Of a DNA stretch of 64,000 bases, positions 1 to 10,489 are shown one piece after another. Location of the stretch: assembly GCF_027595985.1 (NCBI RefSeq), contig NC_073305.1, positions 106,575,535 through 106,639,534 of the forward strand, read 5' to 3'. A model generated the notes under the pieces. It was given only the letters and a program-made list of their open reading frames with translations, was not told the DNA's origin and made no database searches. The first letter of the stretch is position 1. Every line of letters starts with the position of its first letter. The DNA is from Sorex araneus. Its lineage: Eukaryota; Chordata; Mammalia; Eulipotyphla; Soricidae. Both the position numbers and the translations under genes were made by a program.

Positions 1-144
1 AAGAGGACTCAAGGTTGGGAATAGATGAGTTAAACTGAAGAGGCATGATGAAAATGAGAAGAAGTAGGCAAAAGCTGAGGAAAAATAAAACTCGGAACAG
101 AAAGTAATGAAGATTAATTAACCATATACAAACAAAAATACTAG

Positions 145-330
145 AGGGTCAGAGAAATAGTAGAGCAGAGTTAACACTTGCCTTGACCTGGTCAAAAAGG
201 ATTCAGTTTCCAGCACCACATAGAGTCCCCCAAGTATGACCAGGAATGATATACCTGAGCACAGAGCCAGAATAGAACCTGAGCAACACTGAATGTGGCC
301 CAAAACACAAAACAAAACAAAACAAATTAT
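145..330 (+). repeat. old tRNA-derived SINE
   Basis: A diverged copy of the shrew SINE. The head (gagaaatagtagagcagag), the middle (gagcacagagccag) and an AAAAC-rich tail follow the order of cleaner copies such as 55088-55275. The divergence suggests an old insertion. Confidence 0.6.
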
Positions 331-417
331 ATAGGAATCATAAAATTAGGAAACAAGGTATTTTCAGTTCCCCTTCATCAGCATATACACTACTTTTAAA
401 ATAAAGAGAGATATAAA

Positions 418-589
418 GGGCTGGAGAGATAGTACAACAGGTGGGGTACTAGTTTTGCATGCAATTGGCCCAGATTCAAAACTGTCACCCCATAGCACCG
501 GAGAGCAGAACCAAGAGTAGTCCTGAGGACAGCCAGGTATGTTCCAAAAGCAAAATAGAAAAAAATAAAGAAGGTAAGACAGAAAGAGG

Positions 590-590
<1 letters not shown>
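418..590 (+). repeat. tRNA-derived SINE followed by a GA repeat
   Basis: The head GGGCTGGAGAGATAGTACAAC matches the tRNA-like SINE head. The body carries the family's 'gagcagaaccaagagtagtcctgag' region in diverged form. The A-rich tail runs directly into the GA microsatellite, which probably grew from it. Confidence 0.75.

Positions 591-595
<5 letters not shown>

Positions 596-635
<40 letters not shown>
596..635 (+). repeat. (GA)n microsatellite
   Basis: About 20 uninterrupted GA dinucleotides directly after the A-rich SINE tail. Confidence 0.95.
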
Positions 636-637
<2 letters not shown>

Positions 638-639
638 CG

Positions 640-1424
640 AAAATCAACCATGAGGATATGCATAGGTGGTTTAGAAAACCAAATTAGATAAATATGTAAT
701 GAGCAAAGGCAAGAAAGCAAAGGCCATTTCTACTTGGGGTCCAAATATATAACACCTAAGTGCATAAAATAATAGGCAAATAATAGGCCCGTTTTTTAAC
801 AATAGAATATAACATTTGTAGGAATTCATATGTAATCTCATGTAACAATGATGTGTATTAAATTGAAATATTCTTAGAAGAAGTGAACGAATTATTTAGA
901 GAAGCAGAGGTATTGATTTTTACCTACAATTTTACAGATTAAAGACTATAGGTACAACTTTCAAGAACAACTTTACAATAATTTATCCTGAAGCTAAACA
1001 ACTTTCAAATATTTCAAATATTTTTCCTGATATGGGAAAAAATCAATTTAACTGGCAATGAGAAGTACCCATTGATAAATAAAATTACTCAGTTAGTTTG
1101 AAAAAATTAATTTTCTATATGCTATATCATAACACCTTCCTTCCTTTTGTCTAAGTCAGTCATTACTTGTTCTGTATACACTTAACATTGACTATGTGCT
1201 ATGATTTAATAAAATTGCTCCTCTTACACAAAATCATACAGTGAACCAGGCCTTTTTTTCCTCATTTTACCAAATCTGAATCTATTGCATTGTGTGAAGA
1301 CACTGAAATAATGCTTCTGTTACCTTATTTTTGTTGCTTAGGAGGAACAGATTCATCCTGAGTTCATTTTACAACTTTAAACTTGTTTGTTGATGAAGAT
1401 ATCTTTTGGCAGGTGGTTGGGAGG
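640..1424. other. AT-rich DNA, nothing recognised
   Basis: No long open frame, RNA gene or recognisable repeat was seen in this stretch. Confidence 0.5.
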
Positions 1425-1555
1425 AGTTTGGATCATACCCAGCCATGTTCAGGGGCCACTCCTAGTTCTGTGCACAGGGATTACTACTGACTGTGCTTAA
1501 GGGTCCCCCTATGTGAGTCCAGGAATGGACCAATATACATTCTCTACCACTCTAT
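1425..1555 (-). repeat. old SINE fragment
   Basis: Reads as the reverse complement of the SINE body: 'ggatcatacccagc..gttcaggggccactcctag' is a degraded form of the 'ggatcacacccagcgatgctcaggggttactcctgg' strand. It is strongly diverged. Confidence 0.5.
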
Positions 1556-1755
1556 TGATATTTTCAATTTCATACATAGAAAAATAGTAACATAGTCCCC
1601 CAGTGAAATTTCAAAGGTGTATAAAAGATCTCACTGAAAACTGAAGTTCAAATACCTAAGTAAACTGTTGAATCACAGTTCAAGAAGTGATAAATGAGGG
1701 CATGTAAAAAACAATAGTTTAAAAGAAAGAAAACTCAGTGCCTATTAGGATGAAT

Positions 1756-2003
1756 CACTCTATCACTGTCAACCCATTGCTCATTGATTTGTTTGAGCGG
1801 GCACCAGTAACATTGTGGGACATGTTCCTACTGTTTTCAGCATATCGAATACGCCACAGGTATCTTGCCAGGCTCTGCCATGCAGGCGAGATACTCTCAG
1901 TAGATTGCCAGGCTCTTCAAGAGGGGCGGAGGAATCAAACTCAGGTCGGCAAATCGAACTCGTGCAAGGCAAATGCCACACCACTGTGCTATCGCTTCAG
2001 CCC
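1756..2003 (-). repeat. RTE-tailed tRNA SINE
   Basis: On the minus strand this has the tRNA-like head (GGGCTGAAGCGATAGCACAG), the middle module with GCCTGGCAA repeated, and an RTE-type 3' tail ending in ACAGTGATAGAGTG. There is no poly(A). It is 5' to 3' complete by comparison with 7281-7530. Confidence 0.85.
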
Positions 2004-2035
2004 ATTAGTGTGGATAAGGGTTATAAATCAATAAA

Positions 2036-2150
2036 GGGGCCAGAAAGAAAGTACAGCAGTTAGGGCACTTGCCTTGTACATGGCCAACCCAGATTCCATT
2101 CCTAGAACCACGTATAATCCCCCAGCATTGCCAGCAGTGATCTTAAAGAA
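2036..2150 (+). repeat. tRNA-derived SINE, short copy
   Basis: The head GGGGCCAGAAAGAAAGTACAGCAG is followed by 'cttgccttgtacatggccaacccag' and part of the body. It sits directly behind the SINE at 1756-2003. Confidence 0.65.
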
Positions 2151-2159
2151 CATCCAAAA

Positions 2160-2504
2160 TGAGAATGTCTTTCTTCTCAGAGAATCCTCAACATTCCTCT
2201 CTTTCAGTTTTCTCTCTGTCTAATTGCTTTAAAAGAAGCAATGATCTTGCTCTTTTTTTCAAGGCTTACCTTTCCACCTGCTACTTCTTCACAACACCAA
2301 ATCTAAAGGTATGTTCAAGGATTCAATGCCATTGGCAAAACAAATATGTGCAGAAATAAATAAAAGATATTACATAAATTTAAGAATCTTCTACACCACA
2401 AAAAAAATTATAACCAGAATTAATGGACACACATTAGAGAGAAAGTACTTGTCTACCACTCATCTAATATAAGGTCAATATCCAAGACATATAAAGCATT
2501 TGCA
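2160..2504. other. possible L1-derived or unique DNA
   Basis: From about 2290 to 2500 the phrases 'aaggtatgttcaaggattcaatgccattggcaaa', 'aagaatcttctacaccaca' and 'ggtcaatatccaagacatataaagc' resemble L1 ORF2 DNA as read more clearly at 21090-21300. The resemblance is weak and the frame is destroyed. The first 130 bases are unassigned. Confidence 0.5.
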
Positions 2505-3636
2505 TGTGAAAATTCATAAGGGCGGCGCACACGGGAGGGGGAGACACGATGATGCATCGTGTCATGTTGCATCATGTCATGTCGTTCCGTTGTCCCAGGA
2601 TTCTCGGGGCAGTTCTCTCTCGCACGCACTGCTCGTGTTCTGTGTTCTCAAGCCGCTGTGTAAGGACCAGATTGGGAGGGCTCTTCCTTGTGGTCTGCTT
2701 CTGTGTGTGCCGCTGTGCTCTCTACTGTCTGTCTCTCTGTCTCTGTCTCTGTAGTCTCTCCTCTGGTCTCTTCTGACCTCTCTCTGTCTCTGCTTCTGTG
2801 TCTTCTCTGTTCTTCTCCTGTGTCCTCTCATGTGTCTCCTTCTCTGTCTCTTCTGTCTTCTTCTGTCTCCTGTTAGTGCCCCTGTCTTCTCCTTCAGTCT
2901 CAGTTAATATAGCAAATTACATAGGGTGGTGACACAAAGGTGGGTTTAACATTAACAAATCAACAAAGAAGGGTAAGATCATTTCTCGAGATTAACAAAA
3001 TCTCATCTAAGGATTTTGATGAAATTACTAGGAGATCCACTCAAGGGTGGGGTCCATACAAGGGTGTGTTAGGGTGTGTCTTTTTCTTCCTTCCTCAGCT
3101 AGTAATCCACTTAAATAGTTATAGTAAATTTACTTCCAATATTTCTAGCAATGTCATTCTGTATGAACACAGTAAGAGATATATTAGACTTAAAGTTTGG
3201 TTCTTCCTGAGGACATTCACTATATATTCCAGCCCACAGATCTCAGATTAGTTTAGTCTTCCTAACCCCAGCAAGGTCCTAGCCTCATCATTACTTTTGG
3301 ATCATGACAGCATTTGTCTATTATCATGCTCTCAAATTATAGCTGAGTATTGTGGCCCTTTGGCCTGGCCCATTTTGATGCCAGGGTAGCTCACAGCTTG
3401 CCCTGGGTCCATTTCCATCCCTCATATGAACCCTGCTTTTGGGGTGCTAGGAACTAAGGGCAATTGAGTTGAGAAAGCAGATGCCCAGGAGTAAATATTA
3501 TTGGAGTCAATCAGCTCCCAAGTTACAAAGCATATTATTAGCTGTCTTCCTATGTCCATACAGAAAGGCCATTGCTCGAATGTAAACTAAGTTCCCTGTG
3601 GCAAGGCTAAAAGGACAAAACCCATGTTATTCTACA
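2505..3636 (-). mobile_element. solo LTR, class II-like endogenous retrovirus
   Basis: Reverse-oriented LTR of the same family as the copies at 8073, 15911, 38300 and 49391. The outer ends TGTG...TACA are present. Flanking 6-bp repeats, tttgca (2499-2504) and cttgca (3637-3642), agree at five of six bases, as expected for an older insertion. Its U5/R half contains a long TCTG-rich pyrimidine tract (about 2720-2880). No retroviral coding sequence adjoins it. Confidence 0.8.
2720..2880 (+). repeat. pyrimidine-rich TCTG/TCTC tract
   Basis: Low-complexity CT-rich stretch inside the solo LTR. The other LTR copies have only short CT-rich text here, so this is a local expansion. Confidence 0.8.
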
Positions 3637-3879
3637 CTTGCAAAAAACAAGAATAAAACAATCAAACCCATCAAAACAAGGGAAAAGGGGAACAGAAATG
3701 ACTTTTCTTTCTATTCTGCTTTTGTAGGATTTTATTCTCTTACATTGAACATCACCCAAATTACATTCTACTGCTGTTCTCTAACTTTTCTATCAATTCA
3801 TTAATCCAGCTAAAAAATATTGAATTCAAACATAGATAAGGCTATCATAATATGGTAACAGCACCACATGAATTCTACA

Positions 3880-4132
3880 TCACTGTATCACTGTATTACT
3901 GTCACCCTGTTGCTCATCAATTTGCTCGAGCAGACACCAGTAACGTCTCCATTGTGAGACTTGCTACTGTTTTTGGCATAGTGAATACACCACGGGTAGC
4001 TTGCCAGGCTCTACCGTGCGAGTGAGATACTCTCAGTAGCTTGCCAAGCTCTCCATGAGGGGCGGAGAAATCGAACCCAGGTTGGCCACGTGCAAGGAGA
4101 ACGCACTACCCGCTGTGCTATTGCTCCAGCCC
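3880..4132 (-). repeat. RTE-tailed tRNA SINE
   Basis: Minus-strand copy with tRNA head, the 'gcctggcaagctacc' module and an RTE tail. The tail CACTGTATCACTGTATTACTGTC is the complement of GTGATACAGTGATA-type repeats. Confidence 0.88.
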
Positions 4133-4194
4133 TATAAAATCTGAATAGAATTATATACTGTTCAAAGTAGTTTATGTTATTGTTTAAATAATAC

Positions 4195-4262
4195 CCACTC
4201 TACTGTTATTATTATTCTAATTTCACAAATTAATATATCAAGAATCTGAGAGTATAGAAGAC
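4195..4262 (-). repeat. possible MIR fragment
   Basis: The text 'ttattattctaatttcacaaatt...caagaatctgaga' resembles the MIR segment that normally reads as 'cccattttacagatgaggaaactgagg'. It is short and diverged. Confidence 0.35.
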
Positions 4263-4385
4263 TTCCTTAGGCTATTGTGAATAGTGCCGTCATGAACATA
4301 GGACTGCATGACTTATAAAGGATATCTGAACCTGTGAACTTTGACTTCTCTCTATTACCCAACAGCTTTCATGTCTACTTCTTCA
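4263..4385 (-). mobile_element. old L1 ORF2 fragment
   Basis: 'ggctattgtgaatagtgccgtcatgaacataggactgcat' is the reverse complement of the L1 ORF2 C-terminal region. Compare 'ggctattgtaaacagtgccgcaatgaac' at 35190. Confidence 0.6.
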
Positions 4386-4804
4386 CATTAAGCATCAACA
4401 GAGTATGTGTCCTTAATACATAATATAGGGCTTATTATATATCACCTTATTATATATCAACCTTTTTGCTGATTTATACCCCACTGTACATATTCATTTG
4501 TAAACTTCTAAAATAAACACTAACTAAATACTAAAATGATACTATTTCTGTTATCTTTCTCAACTTGCTATGGGTTTGCTAATTTCATATCTTTGTCCAA
4601 ACCTTTGTTTTCTTCCCTCTGTACTTTCTAGATTCAATGAAAAAAATTCATGTGAAATGTATTACTTCTGAAAAATTTCTGCTTTATGCATATCACTCAG
4701 CTTTCTGCATGCCTTCCCTACTAGACTTATTTTCCTGAAATAAATTGCTACTTTTAGAAATTACTTTATTCCCTTCCAAATCAAGGCACTTTAAATTGCA
4801 TGCT
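4386..4804. other. AT-rich DNA, nothing recognised
   Basis: No feature supported. Confidence 0.5.
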
Positions 4805-5125
4805 TTGATGGTTGGAGAGATTGCTTGGGATGGGAGATGTGTTCTGAAAGTAGATAAAAGACCAAACGTGATGGCCTCTCAGAATCTGTATTGTAAAACA
4901 TAACTCCCCAAAGTAGAGAGAGTAAGAGGGAAACTGCCTGTCATAGAGGCAGGGGGAGAGGTGGGATACGGGGTGGGGAGGGATATGTGGGACATTGGTG
5001 GTGGAAAATGTACACTGGTGAAGGGATGGGTGTTCAACCATTTTATGACTGAAATTCAGACATGAAATCTTTGTGACTATCTCATGTTGATTCAATAAAA
5101 AAAAGAAAAAAAGAAAATTTAATTT
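4805..5125 (+). mobile_element. L1 3' UTR end, 5' truncated
   Basis: Shrew-type L1 3' end. It has 'gaaagtagataaaagaccaaa', a purine-rich run, 'ggtggtggaaaatgtacactggtgaagggatgggtgtt', then 'ttcaataaa' and an A-rich tail. The same 3' end is carried by the SVA-like elements at 21519 and 24988. Confidence 0.85.
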
Positions 5126-5604
5126 AACATAAATAAAAAATAAGTTGTATGCTTTGTATATATAAATAACATCAACTATAAGTATTACTTGTATTTTATA
5201 GATTAATAATTATAATACCTATATAACTTGTCCTGAGTCCATCTATTTCATCAAAAGGTATATAAGTCTAACTCAGCACAGTGATTTAAGCTACATTGCA
5301 GAATGTAATTTTCAGGAAGCAAAATGGAAAAGGCTGTTAAGTAAATAGATGCAAGGGATCTTTTCCACATGTGATAGATGCGATAATGTAGTAACTGTTT
5401 CTAATATGTAATTCACTTTTATTTTAGGGATTTTATTTTCAAATCTTCAGTTCTTGATCCTAATTTACACAAGATACACAAACTATTGTATGATATCATG
5501 TTTATATTTTATATTCCAACATGTATACCTGTGGAAATACAAAAAAAAAGTAAAATATTTTGCAATATTTACACTCTTGCCCCAAGATAATCACTCTTAG
5601 TGAT
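5126..5604. other. AT-rich DNA, nothing recognised
   Basis: No feature supported. Confidence 0.5.
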
Positions 5605-5757
5605 TTTGTTTTGTTTTGTTTTTATGACACAACTGACAGTGTTTAGGGCTTTCTTTTGTCTCTGTGTTCAGAGGCAAGTACAGGTTGTGCCAGGGATAAA
5701 ACCAGGATCAGCTACTTTCAAGGCAAGTATCTTAATCACATGTTATTTCTCCAACTC
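5605..5757 (-). repeat. old SINE
   Basis: The order 'cacaactgacagtgtttagggctt', 'ctctgtgttcagag', 'gggataaaaccaggatcagc' and 'tatttctccaactctt' is a degraded reverse complement of the tRNA-SINE. Confidence 0.5.
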
Positions 5758-6674
5758 TTACTTAGTCTTAGTAATTTACTGTTATTATCCTGTTTTGCAT
5801 CAACCTTTAACAAAATTGGCATTCCATAACGTATTTTGTATACCATTTCATTCATTTATAATACCAAGTCCTCATGTCTTTACATAATTTATAAACAGCA
5901 ATATAATGCCCTGTAATATTCTACCATGTGTGCTTCATATGTCATATTTAGTAACTTTTCCATTTTGGAAATTTTAATTGATTTTCTTTGTTAGCATTAC
6001 AAATTATGATATGATGAATAGAATGCATTTGTATAAAAATCTTAGTTTTTGCTCCAGATTATGGAATTACAAGATCATAGATTCATACTTTGTGATTTGT
6101 CTTCAACTACATTGGAAATTATGGGGTACAAATAAGTAGACTTTTATGGGAAATTTCATGGAAAAAGCCTTTGAAAACATGAGAACTTAGGCTAGTCAAT
6201 TCAGTTTATGACAGAAAGAAATTATTTTATAAATCAGATATTAAGGCAGTGCATATAACAGTGCATTAACACCTTGGATTAAAGGTTCTAGTTATATTAG
6301 ATCTTTGCATGTTCTATACCTTGTCTCAAAATTGTTTTGTACAGATAGCTCAGTGAGAAAAAACAATTTATTTTCTGTAACAGTTTGCTTTTAAATATGA
6401 AGATTCTTTGTCATTACTGTATTACAACTGTCCTTGAAGCTATGTATGCCACATCTTGTTTTACATGTTTTCTATAGAAAATTTAATTTATGTCCCTGGT
6501 TGTAATATACATATCAGCAGAGAAATGATTAAACTAACACAATGTCTCTGCCATTACTAAATTTGTTCTGTAATTTTACAAAGTAGCATGAATTCAGTGA
6601 GAACTCATCTACCTCTGCTCCTTGTACATTTCTGCTTGAGAAAAATTAATTTGCTTCTAAAGAATATTCATAGA
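5758..6674. other. AT-rich DNA, nothing recognised
   Basis: No convincing gene, RNA or repeat was recognised. The stretch is likely old unique or decayed repeat DNA. Confidence 0.5.
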
Positions 6675-7170
6675 GAAGAGACCACTATGATAAAAATAGC
6701 TGGGAATGATCGCGCTGGACAAGATTTGAGGGTTAAAAGTAGGTAAGGGATATTCTTGACAACCTTTCAGTATCAATATTGGAAACCACAATGCCCAAAA
6801 GGAGAGACAGAAAGAGAGACAAAGAGAGAGAAGAAGAAAGAAGGAAGAGGAAGAAGGAGGAGAAGGAGGAAGAGGAGGAGGAGGAGGAGGGGAGAGAAAG
6901 GGGGAGGGGGAGGGAAAGGGAGGAGAGGAGAAGGGAGGGGAGGGGAAGGGAGGGGGAGGGGAAAGGCGAGGGGAGGGGGAGGCAGAGAAAGATGATCACT
7001 TGCCAAAGAGGCAGGCAAAGGGTGGGGGGCAGGGGGTGATGGGAGAAAACCCGGGGAAACTGGTGCTGAGAAATGTAGACTGATGGAAGGATGGGTGTTG
7101 GAATACTGTATGACTGAAATCCAATGCTCTAAAATAACAAATAAAATTTTAAAAAATAGTAAAAAAAAAA
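6675..7170 (+). mobile_element. L1 3' UTR with expanded polypurine tract
   Basis: L1 3' end homologous to 28585-28925: 'gaccactatg..', 'ctggacaagatttgaggg', 'cctttcagtatcaatattg', then a greatly expanded purine tract (about 6795-6990), 'gaaatgtagactgatgg..gggtgtt', and 'aataaaatttt' with an A-rich tail. Confidence 0.85.
6795..6990 (+). repeat. polypurine (GA/GGA/GGGGA) tract
   Basis: Almost uninterrupted purines. The second half (from about 6890) has many runs of three to five G, so G-quadruplex or triplex folding is plausible. It lies within the L1 3' UTR. Confidence 0.95.
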
Positions 7171-7280
7171 CTCTATGTAGTTTTTGTGAGGTATGTTGAT
7201 GCTCATATGGTTTGTATATTGTAAATTTAATATAATGTTTTGACATTTGAGACTTTTTTTTTCATTTATTGTTTTGGTTT

Positions 7281-7530
7281 GGGGCTGGAGCGATAGCACA
7301 GCAGGTAGGGCATTTGCCTTGCACGCAGCAGACCCAGGTTCTATTCCTCCACCCCTCTCGGAGAGCCTGGCAAGCTATTGAGAGTATCTCACCCACACGG
7401 CAGAACCTGGCAAGCTACCCGTGGCATTTTCAATATGTCAAAAACAGTAACAAGTCTTCAATGAAGACATTACTGGTGCCTGCTCGAGAAAATCAATGAG
7501 CAACAGGATGACTGTGTGACAGTGACAGTG
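7281..7530 (+). repeat. RTE-tailed tRNA SINE, full length
   Basis: Reference copy. The head GGGGCTGGAGCGATAGCACA contains a good Pol III A box (TAGCACAGCAGG); the B box is degraded (GGTTCTATTCC). The middle module contains 'gagcctggcaagctat' and 'gaacctggcaagctac'. The tail 'attactggtgcctgctcgag..' ends in GTGACAGTGACAGTG with no true poly(A). The tail matches the 3' end of the RTE at 48142-48212. Confidence 0.92.
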
Positions 7531-7812
7531 AAAAAAATAAATGAAGCTTATATTAGAATAAAATCTAAAGGGATAAGTAAAAAATGTTTAAAAGTTATTT
7601 CTTTATCAATATCCAATTCTAAAAACTCAAAACAGAAAATCCTATTAAATATTAATGCTATTAATATATTATGTTAAATAGTTTTTTATAAAAGTTTATT
7701 TATTCCCAAACTATTTTTGAGTGTGAATTTGTGCCAGGCTTCCATTGATTATTAGGGATATTCCCTATGAACAAAATATTTGTTCCAAATCATATTCCCA
7801 GTGAAAGTCTAT
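7531..7812. other. AT-rich DNA, nothing recognised
   Basis: No feature supported. Confidence 0.5.
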
Positions 7813-8072
7813 AAAGGCACCAGATAAACTCGTCATCAGCCACCATCCAGACTACAGGTTTTTTCTCCCGGAAGGGAGCAACATGATGTCTGCTATCGCC
7901 ATGCCACCAGACTCTGAGCCAGGTTGTTTCACTCAGGGCACCCCAGAGTGGGGTGGGTGAGAGCCCTCCCTCTCACCCACCCCAAAGGGAACGCATTCCT
8001 GAATCTCGCAGACACCTCATAAGACACTCTATACCCATTCTCCATATGTACCCCACCTCATTTGATGTGGTG
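7813..8072 (+). repeat. GC-rich composite repeat unit, left part
   Basis: One unit of the family seen as two tandem units at 24158-24795 and, inverted, at 50895-51645. It has 'ttctcccggaaggga', 'gccatgccaccagactc', 'ttcactcagggcacccca', then 'cataagacactctatacccat'. The solo LTR at 8073-9274 cuts it, and it resumes at 9281. Confidence 0.75.
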
Positions 8073-9274
8073 TGTAAAAAACTAAAGCACGCCGAGGGGG
8101 CACGTGCACTCGCGGGCTCTCCGGGCGGCTCTGTCTCACCGCCCGCGTCCGGTGCCCCAGAACCGCTGTGTGCCATCGGCCGAGGGCAGGCGACGGAAGG
8201 AAGAAGGAAGAAGGCCAAACTGGTTGCTTGATCCGTTTATTTCATTCTCTCCCTCCGCTTCTCTCCCGCTCTCCTGGATCTCTCCCCGTGGATCTGGCTC
8301 GTGGATCTGACTCGTGGATCTGGCCCCCAACCCACTCTCACAGCCTAGTTAAATCTCCACAGCATGAGGGGGTTGGGGCATACACGTAGGTGTGGTCACC
8401 ATCAATAGGGTAAGGTTCCTTTTCCTTAGGGGATGCTTCTCCTAGGACTTAATTCTCTTTCAGCAGGGGGATCCACCCAAGGGCGGAGTCCCATGAATGT
8501 GTTTCTCTTCTCCTCAGCCAGCAAACATATAAGAATTCATAATACTAATTATTTTGTATGGACACAATAAGAGATGCATTAAAGCTTATAGAATTGTTCT
8601 CCTGGGGCCATCTCAATCTCAGACTACAGTGCTCAGGCCAGATCAGTCTTTCCTATCCCTGGCAGGGTCCCAGTCTCATAATTACTATTGGATCATGACA
8701 GCATTTGTCTATGATCAAACTCTTAACTTATAGTTAAGAATTAGGCACTTTGGCCAGGCCCATCTCGATGCCAGGGTAGCACATAACTCACCGCTTGCCC
8801 TGGATCCTTCCTGTCCCACGTCGGGGACCCTACTTAGGGGTGCTAGGAGCTGAGGGCAACTGAGGCTTAAGTGGAGAAAGCAGAGGCCCGGGAGGGAATA
8901 TTTGAGGCCAATTAATTCCCAAGTTATAAAAACATAATATTGTCTTCTTGTGTCTATACAAAACAGTCATAGCTTTAAAGTAAATTATTCAAAAGGCACA
9001 AGAAGAGGAGAAAGGCAATATTAACTTATATAATATAAATTCAGTATCTTAGGAAGGTCTGACCTTGCAAATTAGCAGAGTCAGATTAAGGGAAAGCCGA
9101 GGATTAATTCTTTTGGGGAAGAGAGCATGGAGAAGTGATTATAGCTAAACAAAGGGATGGGAGAGATTCTGGAACACCTTGATGGGTGTGACTGGGGTAA
9201 GCCTAAACTCTGGGTAAAACCGGGACAAACTACTTGTGGCAAGGAGGGAAAGGACAAAGTAATGTCATCCTACA
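8073..9274 (-). mobile_element. solo LTR, class II-like endogenous retrovirus
   Basis: Complete reverse-oriented LTR. The ends are TGTA...TACA, and exact 6-bp duplications gtggtg lie at 8067-8072 and 9275-9280. The minus-strand polyadenylation signal AATAAA is at 8236-8241. A 6-bp duplication fits betaretrovirus-like (class II) ERVs. No gag, pol or env sequence adjoins it, so this is a recombined solo LTR. It interrupts a GC-rich composite repeat. Confidence 0.92.
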
Positions 9275-9280
9275 GTGGTG

Positions 9281-9362
9281 CAAATAGTAGGCAACAATAA
9301 TAGAGGGAAATATATAGAGAGATGCATGTATATGTATATATACATATATATATATACACACA
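9281..9362 (+). repeat. composite repeat, right part, with TA/CA tail
   Basis: Continues the repeat interrupted by the LTR: 'caaatagtaggcaacaataatagag' aligns with 'taaaacattagacaacaaatcatagag' at 24770. Both copies then run into TATATA/ACAC simple repeat. Confidence 0.7.
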
Positions 9363-9414
9363 GAAGCTCACATAACTCAATCTTTAACAATGTGTTGGTG
9401 ATATCCTAAGTAAT

Positions 9415-9672
9415 GTCTTAATGGCCCCTGCCAAAATAGAACAATCTTCACACTGTTTCCTTCTTGGATACTTTATTGGAGCATTTTCAGCGGTTTTTCA
9501 TAACAGACAATACAAAATATATTATTTCAGTTGTGCTTTGGGACACGGCTTGGGGCTTGGGATCGAAACATCCCAAATTTACTGGTGTAAAGGTGTAATG
9601 GTGGTGGAACTGGTTTTGAATATTAAATGTAATCAAATATTGTGAACTACCTTATAAAATAAAAAAAAATTT
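9415..9672 (+). mobile_element. poly(A)-tailed retroposed sequence, unidentified
   Basis: Begins near 'atggcccctgcc' and ends 'ttataaaataaaaaaaaa'. The phrase 'ttttgaatattaaatgtaatcaaa' resembles 'ttgaaatattgaatgtaatcaaa' near the 3' end of the SVA-like element at 21519-22156, so it may be an old relative. An open frame (9421-9645) matches nothing I know. Confidence 0.4.
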
Positions 9673-9814
9673 TTAAGTGTATAAAGATGCTCATGACACT
9701 GTGCCACCAGATAACATGATTTCATTATTGATTTATCTTAAAAATAAAGCATATTATTTCATTAAGTTGCTCTACTAATGTTTCTTTGTTATTGAAATTC
9801 CCCTTATTTTAAGT

Positions 9815-9915
9815 CAGTAAGTAAGTACAGGGAATGAGGCGCTTGCCTGAACACAGCTAACCCTGGTTCAAACCCTAGCGTCACTATAATTCCCTGAGTA
9901 CTACCAGTAGTAAAC
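9815..9915 (+). repeat. SINE fragment
   Basis: 'agtacagggaatgaggcgcttgcctgaacacagc' and 'ccctggttcaaaccctagc' follow the SINE order. It is joined directly to the composite that follows. Confidence 0.55.
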
Positions 9916-9924
9916 CTTCAACAG

Positions 9925-10486
9925 AGTTCGGATGAGCCCCACACATGAAGGTACCAGCAGAGGAACCCAGGTGTGTGGAACCTGGGACTGAGACCTCCAA
10001 GGCTGCTCGGATCCTGACTGGGCCTGCTCTGCCCAGATTTCCCATTTCCCAGTAGCTAGGCGGTCACACCCAGGGACTGCCCCTACCGCTGTGAAATCCC
10101 TTCCACGGCCAGCATCCAGAGACTTAAAAGCAAGCTCTCAGAAGCGAGAAGCCTCTAAGCTTATAGTCTTATTCTAAGATATAGGATATCTTATAGCCGA
10201 CTTCTACTCTGGGAGAACCTGGCAAACTGCCAGGAGTTTCCTGCCCACATGGGAGAGCCTTGCAAGTTCCCCATGGTGAATTCACATGCCAAAACCAGTA
10301 ACAAGCTGGGTCTCATTCCCCTGACCCTGAAAGAACCTCCAATGCAGCATCGTTGGGAAGGACAAGTAAAGAGAGGCTTCTAAAATGTCAGAGCTAGGAC
10401 GAATGGAGACGTTACTGAGACCACTCAAGAAATTCGATGATCAACGGAATGATGATGAAGATGATGAAGATGATGATGATGAATTT
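9925..10486 (+). mobile_element. modular RTE-tailed composite element
   Basis: Modules in order: GC-rich unit ('cacatgaaggtaccagcagaggaacccagg', 'ttcccagtagctaggcggtcacaccc'); SINE middle module ('gggagaacctggcaaactgcc', 'gagagccttgcaag'); linker ('tctcattcccctgaccctgaaag', 'ttgggaaggacaagtaaagagaggc'); RTE tail ('gaatggagacgttactgag', 'gatgatcaacgg'); then a GAT-rich tail (10449-10486). The same order is seen at 30632 and 36434. No coding capacity. Confidence 0.75.
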
Positions 10487-10489
10487 CTT

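Noticed and set aside
1756-2003. CRISPR-like regularly repeated motif (GCCTGGCAAGCTACC)
   Set aside because: The repetition comes from a duplicated module inside dispersed SINE copies, not from an array with spacers.
6733-7246. Open frames rich in Arg/Glu or Ser/Pro/Leu
   Set aside because: They arise from the polypurine tract in an L1 3' UTR.
7281-7353. A genuine tRNA gene
   Set aside because: A box and a degraded B box are present, but there is no clean cloverleaf, and the sequence continues into the SINE body. It is a SINE head.
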